Part shown: piece by piece, positions 49,633 to 62,909 of the stretch
Numbering within the stretch: the stretch's first letter is position 1
How the letters are laid out: each line of letters begins with the position of its first letter
NCBI GenBank assembly: GCA_005281725.1
Contig: SSBO01000001.1
Span: 2,030,399-2,094,398, forward strand
Length of the DNA: 64,000 nucleotides
Direction: 5' to 3'
DNA from: Wuchereria bancrofti
Taxonomy: Eukaryota > Nematoda > Chromadorea > Rhabditida > Onchocercidae
Program-made: the position numbers and the translations under genes
Notes under the pieces: model-generated
Told to the model about the DNA's origin: nothing
What the model saw: only the letters and a program-made list of their open reading frames with translations
Database searches by the model: none

Positions 49633-52600
49633 ATGGCAGAATCAAAAGCACTTCGAGGATTGATTCGGTCTAACAGTTAGTTTTCTTTTCTTTTTCCCGA
49701 TTACAAAAATATTTAGTTCCTATTTAATACAACAGTTATATCCGACAGTTTGAATTTACCATACCTCATATCTGATTGTTTACCACACCTCATATCTGAT
49801 TTACCATACTTCATATCTGAGTTTTTAATGACAACTTTTTAGTAGCATTGTCATGACATCATTTGTATAACTTGCATGTATTCATCTTTGTTCTTTGATA
49901 ATGATTATGAATGAAAGTTGAAGTGATAAGAAGCACTGATTTAAAATATATATCGGTTTTAATGGGAATGAATATGAATAGAATTCTCGAATAATTTAGA
50001 CAAAAATATTTGTAAATTTAGGAAATTATGGATATATATTTATATCAATTTGAGTAAGAAAGAATGTGAAAAGGGATTAAAATAATTTAAAAGATTTTTG
50101 ACTTCGTTAGGTTGTTGATTAAGTATTAAATATGATCGCCGGATTGTTATCAATGTAACGAATACAATGCAGTAAGGAAAGTAAGGAAGATATGAATGTA
50201 AACAGTAATGAAGAGAGAAACAATAGATTATTTCTCATCATATAGTGATTTAATCATATTGATGGAACCATTAAATAGCATTATCTATTAGCATTATGTA
50301 TAAGATAGGATGGGGAGTGGTAGGATAATAATAGCAAAATTTCAAACCGTAAAATTGGTAGTTCAGGTGTTTGGATGGATGAAAATGGATGAAAAGTTGT
50401 TCTCAGTAATGATATGAAAGGAAAAAATTAATTTTTTGTTTCTTAAAATTTTCCGTTTTCTTTGGAGGCAGAGAATCAGTAATATCTGCGATTAGTCATG
50501 TTGGCGATTGGGAAATCGGTGATCGCTGTCAGATTGGCGGAAGAATGGGGAATATTGTATATATTGGACCAGCTAGGTTTGCACCAGGTGAATGGATAGG
50601 TATTGTTCTCGATCAACCACTTGGGAAAAATGATGGTTCTGTTGATGGACATCGATATTTTTCTGTAAGTGATGAAGTTTTTTGTTGGGAAGTTGAAAAT
50701 TTTTTTAGTTTTGGATGTTTCGTCTAATCGTATTCATCCTCCAAAAAAAGAAAATCTTTCAGTGTGAACCGAAGCATGGATTATTTTGCAAAGCTAGTAA
50801 ATTGGAACATGTACAGTCAACGAGTCTGTCAGCTGAAACGTCGCAAAATAATCCATTTTGCAAAGAATACGGGTGTACAATTTGTGCTATTGTTTCTCTT
50901 CTCTTCCTAAGCTTATAAATACTTATAATTTTCATCGATAAACCTCTCTAATCAAATGACTAAATGTTTTGGCACTATCAAGAGACAGCAGAGAAGAAAA
51001 GTTCAGATACGAAGAAAGGCCTTAACGTCTGGTGAAGTATAGTGAGATTCCATAAATCTAGAATTGGGAATCTAATAAGTTATATGCTATTTTTGTCCCA
51101 AGCCATAAAATACCGAAAAATAATTTGGTTTTTTTTTTTTTTTTTTTAAATACTTGCTTGTTATTTAGGTTGGAGATCGGTGATCGAGTTATTGTATCGG
51201 GTGGTAAATATGGAAGATTGCGCTTTCTTGGAAACACGGATTTCAAAGACGGCGTTTGGGCTGGTATTGAGTTGGAGCAACCAGTAGGAAAAAACGATGG
51301 CAGCGTTCAGGTGTTTTAAAATTAATCAACTTTTATTCACATTTTCTCGAAATGACTAATTATATATATATAATGAAATTCTATTACTTCTTAAAATCTG
51401 TCAAATTTTAGGGTAAGCGATATTTTACATGTAAAGCACCTTATGGTTTATTTGCTGCCGCATCAAAAGTTATTCGTGCGCCCGAACAAACTTCGGCTAA
51501 ATTCAAGGTATGTTTGGTATAGGTTCTCTTTTGATATTTTCTAAATTTTGCATATATATGAAGTTTGCAGTAAATTTTGCATATATATATAGGTTCTTTT
51601 GATATTTTCTAAATTTTGCATATATATGAAGTTTGCAGTAAATTTTGCATATATATATATATATATAAAGTTTGCAGTATTGTCTTAATGAGTTTGCGCT
51701 GTGGTCGTTTTTCTTCAGATACATACATCTCATGACTTTTCTCACATAATAGGCATTCCCAATTATAAACATCTTAGTAATCAGATGAACTGTATACAGA
51801 TACTTTTTTGTTAATTAATGGTAACCTGGGATTTACTTATAATCAAGAGTAGTTCCAACTTGATTATTAAAACCTTAAAAAATGTTTATGTTTATAAAAA
51901 ATATGTATGTAAAATTATGTTGGAAAAAATCCTTAGGAAATTTTTGGACTTAAATGTGTGTCATCATAAGCATAATGCCTGCAGAATTGGTTTTATAGAT
52001 TCGGCATACGAAAACGTCAGCATTACGGCAGCGTTCAGGTAGCCACGAATCACTGTCGTCTATTGGTGCATCATCGGTTGCATCGTCACGAATTTCTAAA
52101 TACAGTTTTGCCACACCACGATCAGTCCACGTATGAATATTGTTCTGGTTTCGTTAGTTGTATGAAATTCTATACTGAAAACACAGATAGCATGTGAAAG
52201 TTTTGCTTTTTTAGAAAAATAACCGAAATAATAGACCAGAAAAAAAAGTTGATCAAACTAGAAAGATTAGATAGTTTTTTGTGGTCAACAAGACACAGCA
52301 CAAATTTTTATAGATCTAAATTATTTCACGCAAAACACACACACTGTCGACTGAATGTTTTCTTGGTTTAGTTTTTGTTTAATGATTAAGTAAGAAGCAG
52401 TTAGAATTCGAATTGAACTAAAATTAAAATGAATAAAGAAACTTATCCCTTATTTTAATGAATATTCAAATTTATTTATTTATTCAGTGCGGTGATGTCA
52501 GCTAAGGAAGTTTTGTAATTTCCAAAAATTGTGCTATTTATTATGTAGATTTAAATTAATTCAAAAAATTTCTATGTTGTATGTATATAAACTTTCTTGC

Positions 52601-55600
52601 TTTGCAGTTTTTTGAAAATTATTTGGAAAATTGCAGAGGCCACTTATTATTTCATCAGCTAGAGGGCAAGAAGATTTATTCAAAGCAATTCAGGTTAGTT
52701 AATAAGATGACGTTCGAGTTATTCAGTTTTTGCATTAAATTCCTTTTCTTTCGGATAACTATTAATCCTGAATCATTGTTTTCTGAAATCTGTCATTTTC
52801 TTTTGTCCAACTCAAAAACGAAAAAAAAAAGACTTGTAATTTCCATCATTATCAATTTATAGGAGTCATTAAAAGAGAAGGAAACTCATTTGGAACAGGT
52901 GATAAGAGAACGTGATCTTGAACGAAATGAGATGGCAGCCTTGTCAAACCGTTGCGAATTGGCAGAAGCAAAAGCAACACAACTCGAAAGTGCAAAAACT
53001 TTAGTCGATCAACAACTTGAAGCATTAAAAATTATGTTAGATAAAAGTGAAGCTAAATTTAAGGTAGCAGATGGCACTATCAACGACCTTACGATTCAGC
53101 TGAAGGAAAAGAAGGATGTAAGAATTTGTTTGCATAATTATTTTGATTTAGCAGAGAAAAGGGGTTCACAACCTGAGACATGATATGCTCATTTTTTGTT
53201 AATTCTTAATTACTTTAGGATTTGGTTCATGATATTTCCATATAACTTTGCAAGTTATTAGGATATAATGTTGAGAATGGAGAAGTGACTCATTAGTCTA
53301 TTAGTCTTTAGCTTCTCTGTAATACACATTTGTCAAAAAATTCGATTAGCAGAAATAATTAACCTTATAGGTAGCTATTGGATGATATTCTTTTCATGTT
53401 TCATTGGAAAGATCTTTTATAAAGTGTTAATTTATGATATACATTTACAGGCTCTTGAGGATTTAACGTTTCGCTATGATGAGGAGACTATAATGAATGC
53501 TGAAATGGCGGAAAAAATTGCTGAGTTGGAAAAGAGAACTGTTGTTAAAGGGGTTGGTTCATGTATTGCTATATCCAAAACTTTGATTTATTGCCACATT
53601 TTCAAATAATATTTTTATTTTAACTCGAATTTTTAAGAGCGAAAATGAGGATACAACTAAATTATTGATGGACGAGACAGAAAAAGCCAAGTTACAATTG
53701 GAGAAATTGAGAAAACAGTGTTCCCGTATGTTGCGTCTCTTTTTCTATATTGTGGATTTATTATGTTTCGAAAGTTTCATGTTTTACTTTGTAATATTAG
53801 AAGTTTTTTTTTTGGAGAATATTACACATTTTCAACATCTTTAGTTTTTGAACAAGAAAGGATTTCGGTGTGTGCTGAAATGAAAAACATATGGTCCGCT
53901 TTCAACGAAGATTTTTGGGAAGTATGTTATTCTCAGATGCGATTTTAAAACTTGAAATTTTGAAGTACTGTATTTGTTCACACTTTTTAATACGCTGAGT
54001 ATTAGAAAGCTCAGTAAATGTTTTTTAGTTAACGAAACTTTTATCGTCTAATGATGCTGTGGAATGTATGGATAAAAGTGAAACAAAAGCTAATGATGAC
54101 AATCGTGATTTATCGAAACAGTATGTGTTATACTTATTAAAAGTTTTTTTGTTTCTTTTGTCAAAAATCGTTCTTCTCTATACGTTTATTCAGATTGGAA
54201 ACGAATATGAAAAAGTTGAGTAGTTTGATGGGTCACAATAAAACAGTCAAAAAAGCAGTACAAGAAAGGCTTGAAAGTGATAAGGAGGAAATAAAGAATT
54301 TGACTGCTCAGGTATTTAAATTATATCAGAATAACTGAATATAGATAGAACAGCATATTCTTTTTTTTCTATAAATCATTCAATGAGTTTAATATGTAAT
54401 TGAAAATTTTTGGTGATATTTCTTTACGTTAAATAAGACTTTTTGATAATTTTTCCCTTATCAGACGTAGTTTGATTTTGTGAAATTCTGGTTCGAATTA
54501 AATTTTAATTTTCAAATTAATTTTTGATATCCAATTTTAGCTTGAAATATTGAAAAAATCAATGGATGACAAGGCAACCAATATTTCACAAAAAGACGAA
54601 GAACTAACAATATGTCGGGCAACTGTGGATCAGCTAAGAAATGAGCTGGAAAAGTGAGCTTTTCTGTAAATTTTTGTAATCAAATAAGAACAAAGTACCC
54701 ATTTTGTGATGAACATACATTTCGGAATTCTCTAGAGTTGAAAGAAGTAAAGCAAAGCTGAAAGAAACATATGATGCATTAGAGATGTCGAATAATGCTC
54801 TGTTGACAAATTTCGATCATTTAAAAAAAGAAGACGCTGAAATGGTTGAAAAAGTAAGTAATGTTGATTGATACAGTGTATTTTTGTAACTGTAGTATTT
54901 AACAGAATAAGTATGAAATATCTGGCACTTATAAAGAAGTGAATATAATTTTTACGTTTTCTTGGATTTCCGATTCTGGTACACGTTATTCAGGATAACT
55001 TTTAATTTAAATCATGTCATAGTAGTACATTGATGAATTTTCCCACAGTCCACTTTAGTTACTATGGCATGTTTACTTTTTTTGTGCAGACAGAGAATGA
55101 AAAGAAAGAGCACAATACGGAAATCACCAGATTAAATGGGGAGCTGCGACAAGCACAAAACGATTCCATCCAACTACAGGAACAGTTGAGAAAGTGAATT
55201 GCTTTTAGCAGTTTTTTTTTTCTTATCATAGCATGTCAATATTTGGAGCTTAACTCTTTTTTATGCTCTAAGAATTCTCAGAAAACCAACTTTTTGTATT
55301 TTAGGATGGAAATTGAGAAAGCGAAGTTAATGGAATTGCGAGAATCTCTGGAAAATAGCAATAGAGAACTTCTTACTGATACGAAATCATTAGAGTCTCA
55401 GAAAATTGAATTGGAGGGAGAGGTTTTGAGAATTTTACATAATATATAATTTATTTTTCAATATATTTCTATACTTTACTTTCTAATAATCCTTTTAATG
55501 TTTCCATTTTTTAAGTTGAGACAGAAGGAATCAGAGAATGAAATACTCAGGTCTTCCTTGGCAAAGAAAGAGTCAGAGCTTTTTTCGACAAAATCTAGAC

Positions 55601-58600
55601 TCGATGAACTCAGTGGTCAAATTGATAAGTCAGTGACAGTCGTTATTTTGTCAAAATGAAGAACTTAATATTTTTATAATTTCATGAAGTATTTTAACAG
55701 ATTACTGTCATAATTACAAAATCTCTATAAATTGAATGCGATAAACTGCAAATCTATTTTGTTTACAGACTTCGTGTCAACCTTTATGAAGCAAGTTCCA
55801 GTGATGAAAGCCTCAAAAAAGAACTGGAATTACTTCGTGAAGAAAATAAAAAAGAAGCTGAAGCGCATATAATCGAAGTAAGAGCTTCTTTTGAATTATA
55901 ATCGGAATTCGAAGTTTTGCTGTGACTCTAGAACCTGAAAAGATTATTCTTTGTTAGCCATATTTAATTCTTTTTTCATTTCCATTTTGTTATGCTTTAT
56001 TATAGGCTTGTTATTTATTATTACAGGTAGCACAGCTACAAACAACCAATGAATCCCTCGAAAAGGATTTGTTAACAACTAGAAATAACGTTCAGAACCT
56101 GGAAAATATGCATGATGCCATAAAAAATACATTGGGAAAGTAAGGACAACGTTTTCTTTTTTTCTCTCTCTCAATTACGAGGAATCTTTATATTTGGGAT
56201 ATCATTATCTAATTCTACTGTCGAATTTGAAAAGGATCAATGTAATTGCTATTTGCAAAAAACTTTTTCTGTTTCCAGAACTCAATCCGAGCTTGAGAAA
56301 CTAAGGGAGGATCTTTCATTTTCACAACAAGAATTGATAGCTGAGCACGAAAAAGTAATGATTTCATGGCAAATCGAACAAGCTTTCCAAAGACATTTAT
56401 TTTGAATCACAGAACATTTCCAGAATTCTTTATTATTATTTAATGATAATTAGGCAGATCTCTGTATAAAAAGTTTCTAAAGTTTATAAATCTATTTGTA
56501 GTGTTATTTTTTTTTATTTGTAGTGTACATTATTTTCTGCATGTAATTCAATTATTAAGTTTCGGAATGAAACTATTTCGTCTTTATCAGGTTGCAAAAT
56601 TACAACAAGAAATAGTTTCTCACGTTAGTGATATGGAACAATTGCAAAGGTTACGAGAAGAAGCTTCAAATCATGCTAAAATCAAATCTAGGTAGGAACT
56701 CTTTCATACACGTAAAATTCTTTTGTGAAATATGCATAATTAAAGAACTACTTATGCAAATTTTCACTTATTTTTTCCGGATTCGAAATGATTGATTTTA
56801 AAAAAACTCATTCATATTTTTTCCAATCTTAGATTAATTGGTATGAAAAACATAAGGAGGCTTTTACAGCGGTTACTTGGAAGATGCTTGTCGTGTGGGC
56901 AGGCAAAAAGTAGTGTTTCTGTAGATCTTCTAATGAATTCTGCGGATAAGCAAAGTAGTATTTCTGCATGAATTTTTTATCTTATTGATCTCTAAGCTAG
57001 GTTTTATATCCCAGAATACGGACAAGATAAGATTTTATTAAATATGAAGATTATGTCAGATTTCCGTGTATACTCGAACAGTTTTTTCTTTCATACCCAG
57101 CGTGTATCGATTTACACGTTACGCGTTACATTCAGCATTGTTCAATACCTCAATAGTATAAATTTGGATTGAAATATAAGGAAGATAAGACGTGAGTACG
57201 TGCACGTTAGCATTCATAACAGAGAGCTTAATAGAATCAATAAATAGACGACACATCGGGTTGCAATTGGTCAAATTTTCACATTCTTATTCTGTGAAAT
57301 GAATTTCATGCACTCCTATTTTGTTTATTTACGATGAAACTGTAATGTTCTTTTTTTTAGTTTGTTTTCATCTTTGTTAGCTTTTTTTTATTCAATTAAG
57401 GGGAAAATGATCAAATTGACTGATTTTAAAAGAATTGATTCTTTTACAGATTAGAATCAGAGAATGATAGTGCATATCAAAAGTTGCGTGATTTGGAAGC
57501 TGAAAAAGAAATTCTTTTGAAAGAAAAGGTCGAATTGCAGAAAGAGGTAATTTTTTGTTTTGAAAATACATATAATGAATGACTCATTTTTCGATTTGGA
57601 AATGTTTGGAAATCACACGTGGAAATTTAAACGTATATCTTTATAAGTACTGTGTAATCAACTGATGCCTTTCTGTCGATCAAATTGCGGTGACTTTTCA
57701 AGATTCCCGATAATTTGTTTTTACTGATTTAACGAGAAGTCATATTTGTTATTTAATAGGAATAAATTTGTAGTATGCAAAGGTAGAAGAACGTTACGAA
57801 GCATTGACGCAATCGTTAAAAGGTCGTGTTAGCCTGGATAGTGATTATAAAGAAAAGGTGCGGAAACTCGGAGCTGAACTGAAAAGGCTTGTTTCCTTAT
57901 AATCGTCAATCTCAAATCTTTTCCAGAATACCATTTCTGATCATTCATTTCAGTATAACGAAATGTTTGAGCACAGTTGATTGCAAAGGCGGATCCTTGG
58001 AAGAAAAAATCGGTAATTTGTTGGAGGAAAAAATCCAGCTAACGGATGCAGAAAAGAAGTTGGTTGGTGGAAATTTTATAAATTCGAAATATTACTCAGT
58101 TTCAGCCTTATTAATTAAATTAACTAGTATGGAAAAATGTGTTTTGGATTTCAGAAGGTGGAAATTGAAAGGTTGATGGCTGAAAAAGAAAATCAAGCAT
58201 TTGATCTGACAGTGACTACCGAGAAGTTATCTGAGCTTAAACAGGAGTGCAATACACTTGCTGCTTCACTGAATAAGTTTGTTTATTCATTTTGAATTGA
58301 TAAATTTATATTAACATATTCAAGTGTTGCAGAGGTTGAGTCTGACACCTGTTCACATTATTGAGGTGATAACGGATAATGTCAGATTATTTGATATATA
58401 TACCCAGAAGCTTCAAATAAGCCAAAGGTCATTACTACCGTAAAAGGAGAAGCAGTTGAAGGCAATTTTAGCGTCATAAGCATGTGGATTTGACTCTTAG
58501 TATTATGAGTGTCTTTTGGAATTCCTATATATAGTTTACTTACACTTACCTATATTTAACTCGTTTAACTATTTTCTGCATACACTTTTTGTTATTTTTA

Positions 58601-61155
58601 AATTGTAACAGTACCAAAGGATGTGCTGAATATTGAATTAAAGATGAGAACTAACTTTTCAAACTTTGCTGGGATAAACGGATCTTTAGGGAAGTTTTAT
58701 ATTGGTGATTCTGGTCATTCAGTTTTTGAATCAGCTGATATTACAAGGGGAGAAGATAATTACCATACACTGAGTATAGTTAATGTTGCAGTTAACTTTA
58801 TATGCTGCTTATTTTTTCGAAGTTAATTGTATGAGGAAAAACATCATATATTTAAATTACTTGAAATTATATTAAAGTTCATTCAAGATTAGAAAAGGAG
58901 CGAGACGATAAAGATGCTGAATTGAATGTTTTGAGGACGGAAATGATAAAGATTAGTGATGAAAACAAAAACAAGGATGAGATAATAAATTTATTGAAAG
59001 CAGAGGTAAATATATTTGCTCACTTGGATAATATCATATATTCATTTTGAGAGTTGAAATTTCCAAATGTTTTAAAAGTAATGTGAATCATTGCTACTAT
59101 TTTTTATACAGATTAGACCAATAAGAAAGAAAACGAGCTTAAGCTTAAAATTTCTCAAACTTATGGCTGATTTGTATGTTCTTATTGAGAATTTCGCAAA
59201 TGATGATAAGATTATCCAAAAGGAGGTCATTTCATGTTGATGGAATACCTAGCTTCAGTATTCCTAACTTTATTTTCTGCTAATTATAACTTATTTATAG
59301 CATGCTACCAGCACTGTGGATTTGACACGGAACGAACAATATGAAAAGGAGATTGATGTTTTGAAAGAAGGAAAGAACCAAGCTATCAGTCAGATAAATT
59401 CGCTGAAGTTAGAGGTACTTCAACTTCGTTAAAGAATTGTAAACAACATACTTTTCTTGTTTTCCATAGGTTTAATCATCGAAAACCTAACCGATGGATA
59501 TTTTTTGATTATTTGCTTTATAAATTTTTAAAGGGTTTAGTTATGTCTGGCATACAGTTTCGTTATCATATAATATAACTTGTATGCTAATGAATTTTAT
59601 CCAATTAGATTTGACAAAAATTCCCAAACATACATGCAAAAAAAAAAACATATATGTTTGAGGAAGATTAATCATAAAATGGCTTTTGTATAAAAAGCTT
59701 TGTGTTTATCAATTCAGGTACTTGAACTGTTGAAGAGACAGGCAGAAAATGAAGGAATCGTTTCAGAAGCAAAACAGCGGAGGTCGCTAATTTTTCTTGT
59801 TTTGTTGCTAATTTTTCTTTTTTGTATTGATATTTTTGCATTTTGATCTGAAGTACTTTGTTATAGTGCTTTATTTATCGATCTTGAAGAAGAGTGGAAA
59901 AAGAAGGAAAATGCATATATACAGGAAATACAAAAATTGAAGGTAGCAGTGGGTAAAACAGAAACTGATAAAATTGAAGAAATGAAACGAGATGTAAGTA
60001 AGCAAAAAAAGAAAAACAATTTGATTACTATTTAATAAATCAGTTGTCTGTTATACTTATAAGAACGGAATGACAGTTAATGTTAATTGGGTGAGATGAA
60101 ATAATAGAATCGGTGATTTATCACACTTTTCTATTAAATTCTTTGGAGCTATATTTTATGGAAATTTAATCTTTTTCATTTTTAAAGTGTTGTTGGAAGT
60201 TTATTGCTTTGCTTTCAATGATATATAAATTTTGCAGATATCGTTTCTCAATTCTATTATAGCAGAACAATACAAGAAAGAGAAAGATTTGAACGAACAA
60301 ATCGCAATTCTCAATTCACTGCCCGCAAACGAAATGTAAATTGCATTTGTAAATAAGATACACAGGAAATAAAAAAAAATTAAAAGTAGCTGTAAAGGGA
60401 ATATTCCAAGTTTATAAATTTTGGTTATGTTGCAAGATGCTTTCTTTTTTAAAAAAAATGATCAAACTTGATTTTGTGTTAAGTTCGAAGTCTTTCTGTA
60501 TTATCACATAATGGGTGTTTTTTGATCCAAGGCATATTTGAGTAATGAGACACAATTTCAAATTTAGTAAACGATTTTTTTGCCGTTCTATTCGTTCTAC
60601 TCATGCTTGATCTCGATTTTCTTTGCCGTTTATTTCGAGTTTTCAATTAGAATTTTTACAGTGAAAGTTCAATTTATGTTTTCTCTACTCCATTTATTTG
60701 CTACTACATTCTTTACTTAGTAATTGAAAATTTCAATTGATTAAAATCAAATGTTTAGAATGACGGAACTTCAACGTAAAACGACAGACGACATCCCACT
60801 ACGCTTATATTGCGATATATGTGAAGTATTTGATTTGCATGATACCACTGATTGTCCAGCACAAGCAATGGATATGGAAGAAGAGGCAGTTCGGAAGAAA
60901 AACAAGAAGGCCAAGCCACCAGCCCGACCTTATTGTGAGCACTGTGAAGGTAAGATACGATGTCTTGGCTTTTTTATTTCTTTTCAAACAAATTTTCGTT
61001 GAATATTATCATTTTGTATACTTTGTTTTAAATCCATCTTCAGTAGCTTTGATCAATTTCTTTTCTCAACTCTTATTTCAGAATTTGGACATGGTGCGAG
61101 TAATTGCTCAAAAATGCAAACTGAAAAGTCAAAATCAAAAGATTATACATTTTAA
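49633..61155 (+). CDS. clip-1: CLIP-170 family microtubule plus-end protein
   Basis: 34 exons, about 1260 residues: 49633-49667, 50472-50664, 50763-50872 (or -50839), 51169-51310, 51412-51507, 51999-52130, 52637-52693, 52863-53117, 53451-53552, 53638-53725, 53845-53921, 54029-54120, 54194-54311, 54541-54653, 54736-54853, 55090-55193, 55305-55422, 55516-55628, 55769-55877, 56027-56139, 56279-56354, 56591-56691, 57450-57546, 57774-57886, 57954-58062, 58155-58276, 58888-59005, 59112-59225, 59301-59414, 59718-59782, 59867-59993, 60238-60335, 60759-60949, 61082-61155. It has two CAP-Gly domains, each with GKNDGSV; a Ser-rich basic link ([19 protein letters not shown]); [10 protein letters not shown] as in CLIP-170; a long coiled coil; and two zinc knuckles ([29 protein letters not shown]) near the C-terminus. 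CLIP-170 tracks growing microtubule ends and links them to dynein/dynactin. Least sure: the exon 3 end and the 57887-57953 intron (GC donor). Confidence 0.92.
49756..49822. repeat. three tandem copies of a roughly 22-bp unit
   Basis: TTTACCATACCTCATATCTGA-like units occur three times head to tail in CLIP intron 1; a fourth copy lies at about 49286-49306. Confidence 0.85.
51521..51665. repeat. 70-bp tandem duplication in CLIP intron 5
   Basis: Two near-identical adjacent copies starting at 51521 and 51591, each with AGGTTCT, GATATTTTCTAAATTTTGCA and GAAGTTTGCAGTAAATTTTG, ending in TA dinucleotides; the second is extended by a longer TA run. Confidence 0.9.
56833..56971 (+). other. possible alternative last exon of the CLIP gene
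   Basis: After an acceptor (ccaatcttag) at 56832, a frame in phase with exon 22 (ending 56691) runs 45 codons, basic at first ([17 protein letters not shown]), to a stop at 56969..56971. It would end the protein within the coiled coil. The main form skips it and joins exon 22 to 57450, which needs the same phase. Confidence 0.3.
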
Positions 61156-62909
61156 TTGGATCACTTCTGAATTATGTAATAGATCGTTTCGGGTTGCTCA
61201 ACTGTATATGAATTTGCAGTTCTTACTTAACCAGTTGTGTGCTAGTTGTATTATTAGTCGATGATATGTTTTCCATTTTTTTTTAATTTTTCCATTTTTT
61301 TAGACTGATTTGTTGAAGGATTACTATAAAAGAGAAAAAAATTAGTTTGTAAATTACTGAAACATCTTCATAAAGTTTTACTTATGAATATATGATTTTA
61401 TCATAAATATGATATGATTTTATCCTTTTTTACTACTTATTCGATGTGGCCTTTATATATACATATACACTTAGCTATTGTTAGTGATATTTCTCATGAG
61501 CTTCAATTGTATTATTTTCCTTTCTTAATTTCACTTTATAATTTATGATGATTTATAATTTATTTCTCTCTTTCTTGTAGATAGAAATTTTCATATATAC
61601 TGATTTTAGAAATACATGGTGATCAGTTTTTGCATGCTTGATAATTGCTAAGTTTGTAATATATCCCTGTCTTTCGACAAATTTTGATCTTGTTTTGGAA
61701 CTTAATTTCAGAACTGGTCAAACGATTGCTGTAGTGAGTTTATGCTAATCGTAATGCTTCAGAATTTTCTCAGTTTCAGTTATGTCTTTGAATGCTTAGA
61801 AAACGCATAGCACATCGCACCTAATCTTCATGCATGTATGCAATAATTGATCACTACTAATTCTGTGTATGCTATAAAAAGGCATTTCTGAACTTCAAAT
61901 GTACATACCTTCGTATGATAATTTAAAATACTTAAATTTAATGCCAATGAAATCTCTACTGGAACCATATGTTTCTTTTCCAGGCTTTATTCAATACTCG
62001 CTTACACTATTTTCAGGTTCTTAGTTAAAATATAGTAATGAGCCGTCGTATTTCTATTTTGTAATGTATTTTCTTTTTTTTTTTTTGGTTTTTGCCTTGT
62101 GTTGTTTACCTTCTATATATAATTTTCCATTTTTGAATTTAGAATTGATCCAAAAATTATGTTCTGAAGTTTTATTTAAATGAGATAAACTTGCAAGTAT
62201 AAAGAAGAGGAAAGAAATACATCGTTCTACAGTAACATTTAACTGAATAATAAGGAAGTAGGAACGAAAAATGTTTTCCATTTTAATACAAACTTTCGGC
62301 TTTGAATAAATTTGAATATTTAGGATTAAATGATTTGAAAAGTAGCATAGTTAATAGTTTCATACACTGGTTATATTGATAGAAAATGTTCAGAAAAAGA
62401 CGTAAGGCCTACTCTAGGCCCAGGCTTGTATGTAACAAAAACGAATTTGAATATCTGAATTTTCAATAATGCATAGGTTAACATCAACTGTGAGTAATAC
62501 CTATTTTACTAGTTAACTTATTAAATGAGTTAAACAGAGATTTTATCATTTGCTAAAGGATGGTGCCCAGTATCAAATATGGGTAGACTGTATTTATTAT
62601 AATTGAAACATTTATTCATAGCTATGTCGCATTTAGTTGAAAAAAAACAAGAAATCATGCAAGTTAGATCATAAAAAATAGAATAACTGCAAATTAATTA
62701 TTGAAAACTTTTTTCTTATTAATTTCTTATAAATGTAATGTTATTGTCTTAGATATATCACATTTTTCTATGCTCGTAATAGATAACAATGGAGAATAAT
62801 GTTAAATGCACATTCAGCACTAATACTACATTTCAGTGCGATAATAACAATAATTAATAATAATAATAACCTTAAAAGAGCATAATAAATTAGCTTAATT
62901 ACTTAAATA
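61156..62909. other. convergent spacer between the CLIP gene and the MFSD6-like gene
   Basis: About 1.75 kb between two 3' ends, AT-rich with homopolymer runs. No exon was recognised. Confidence 0.5.
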
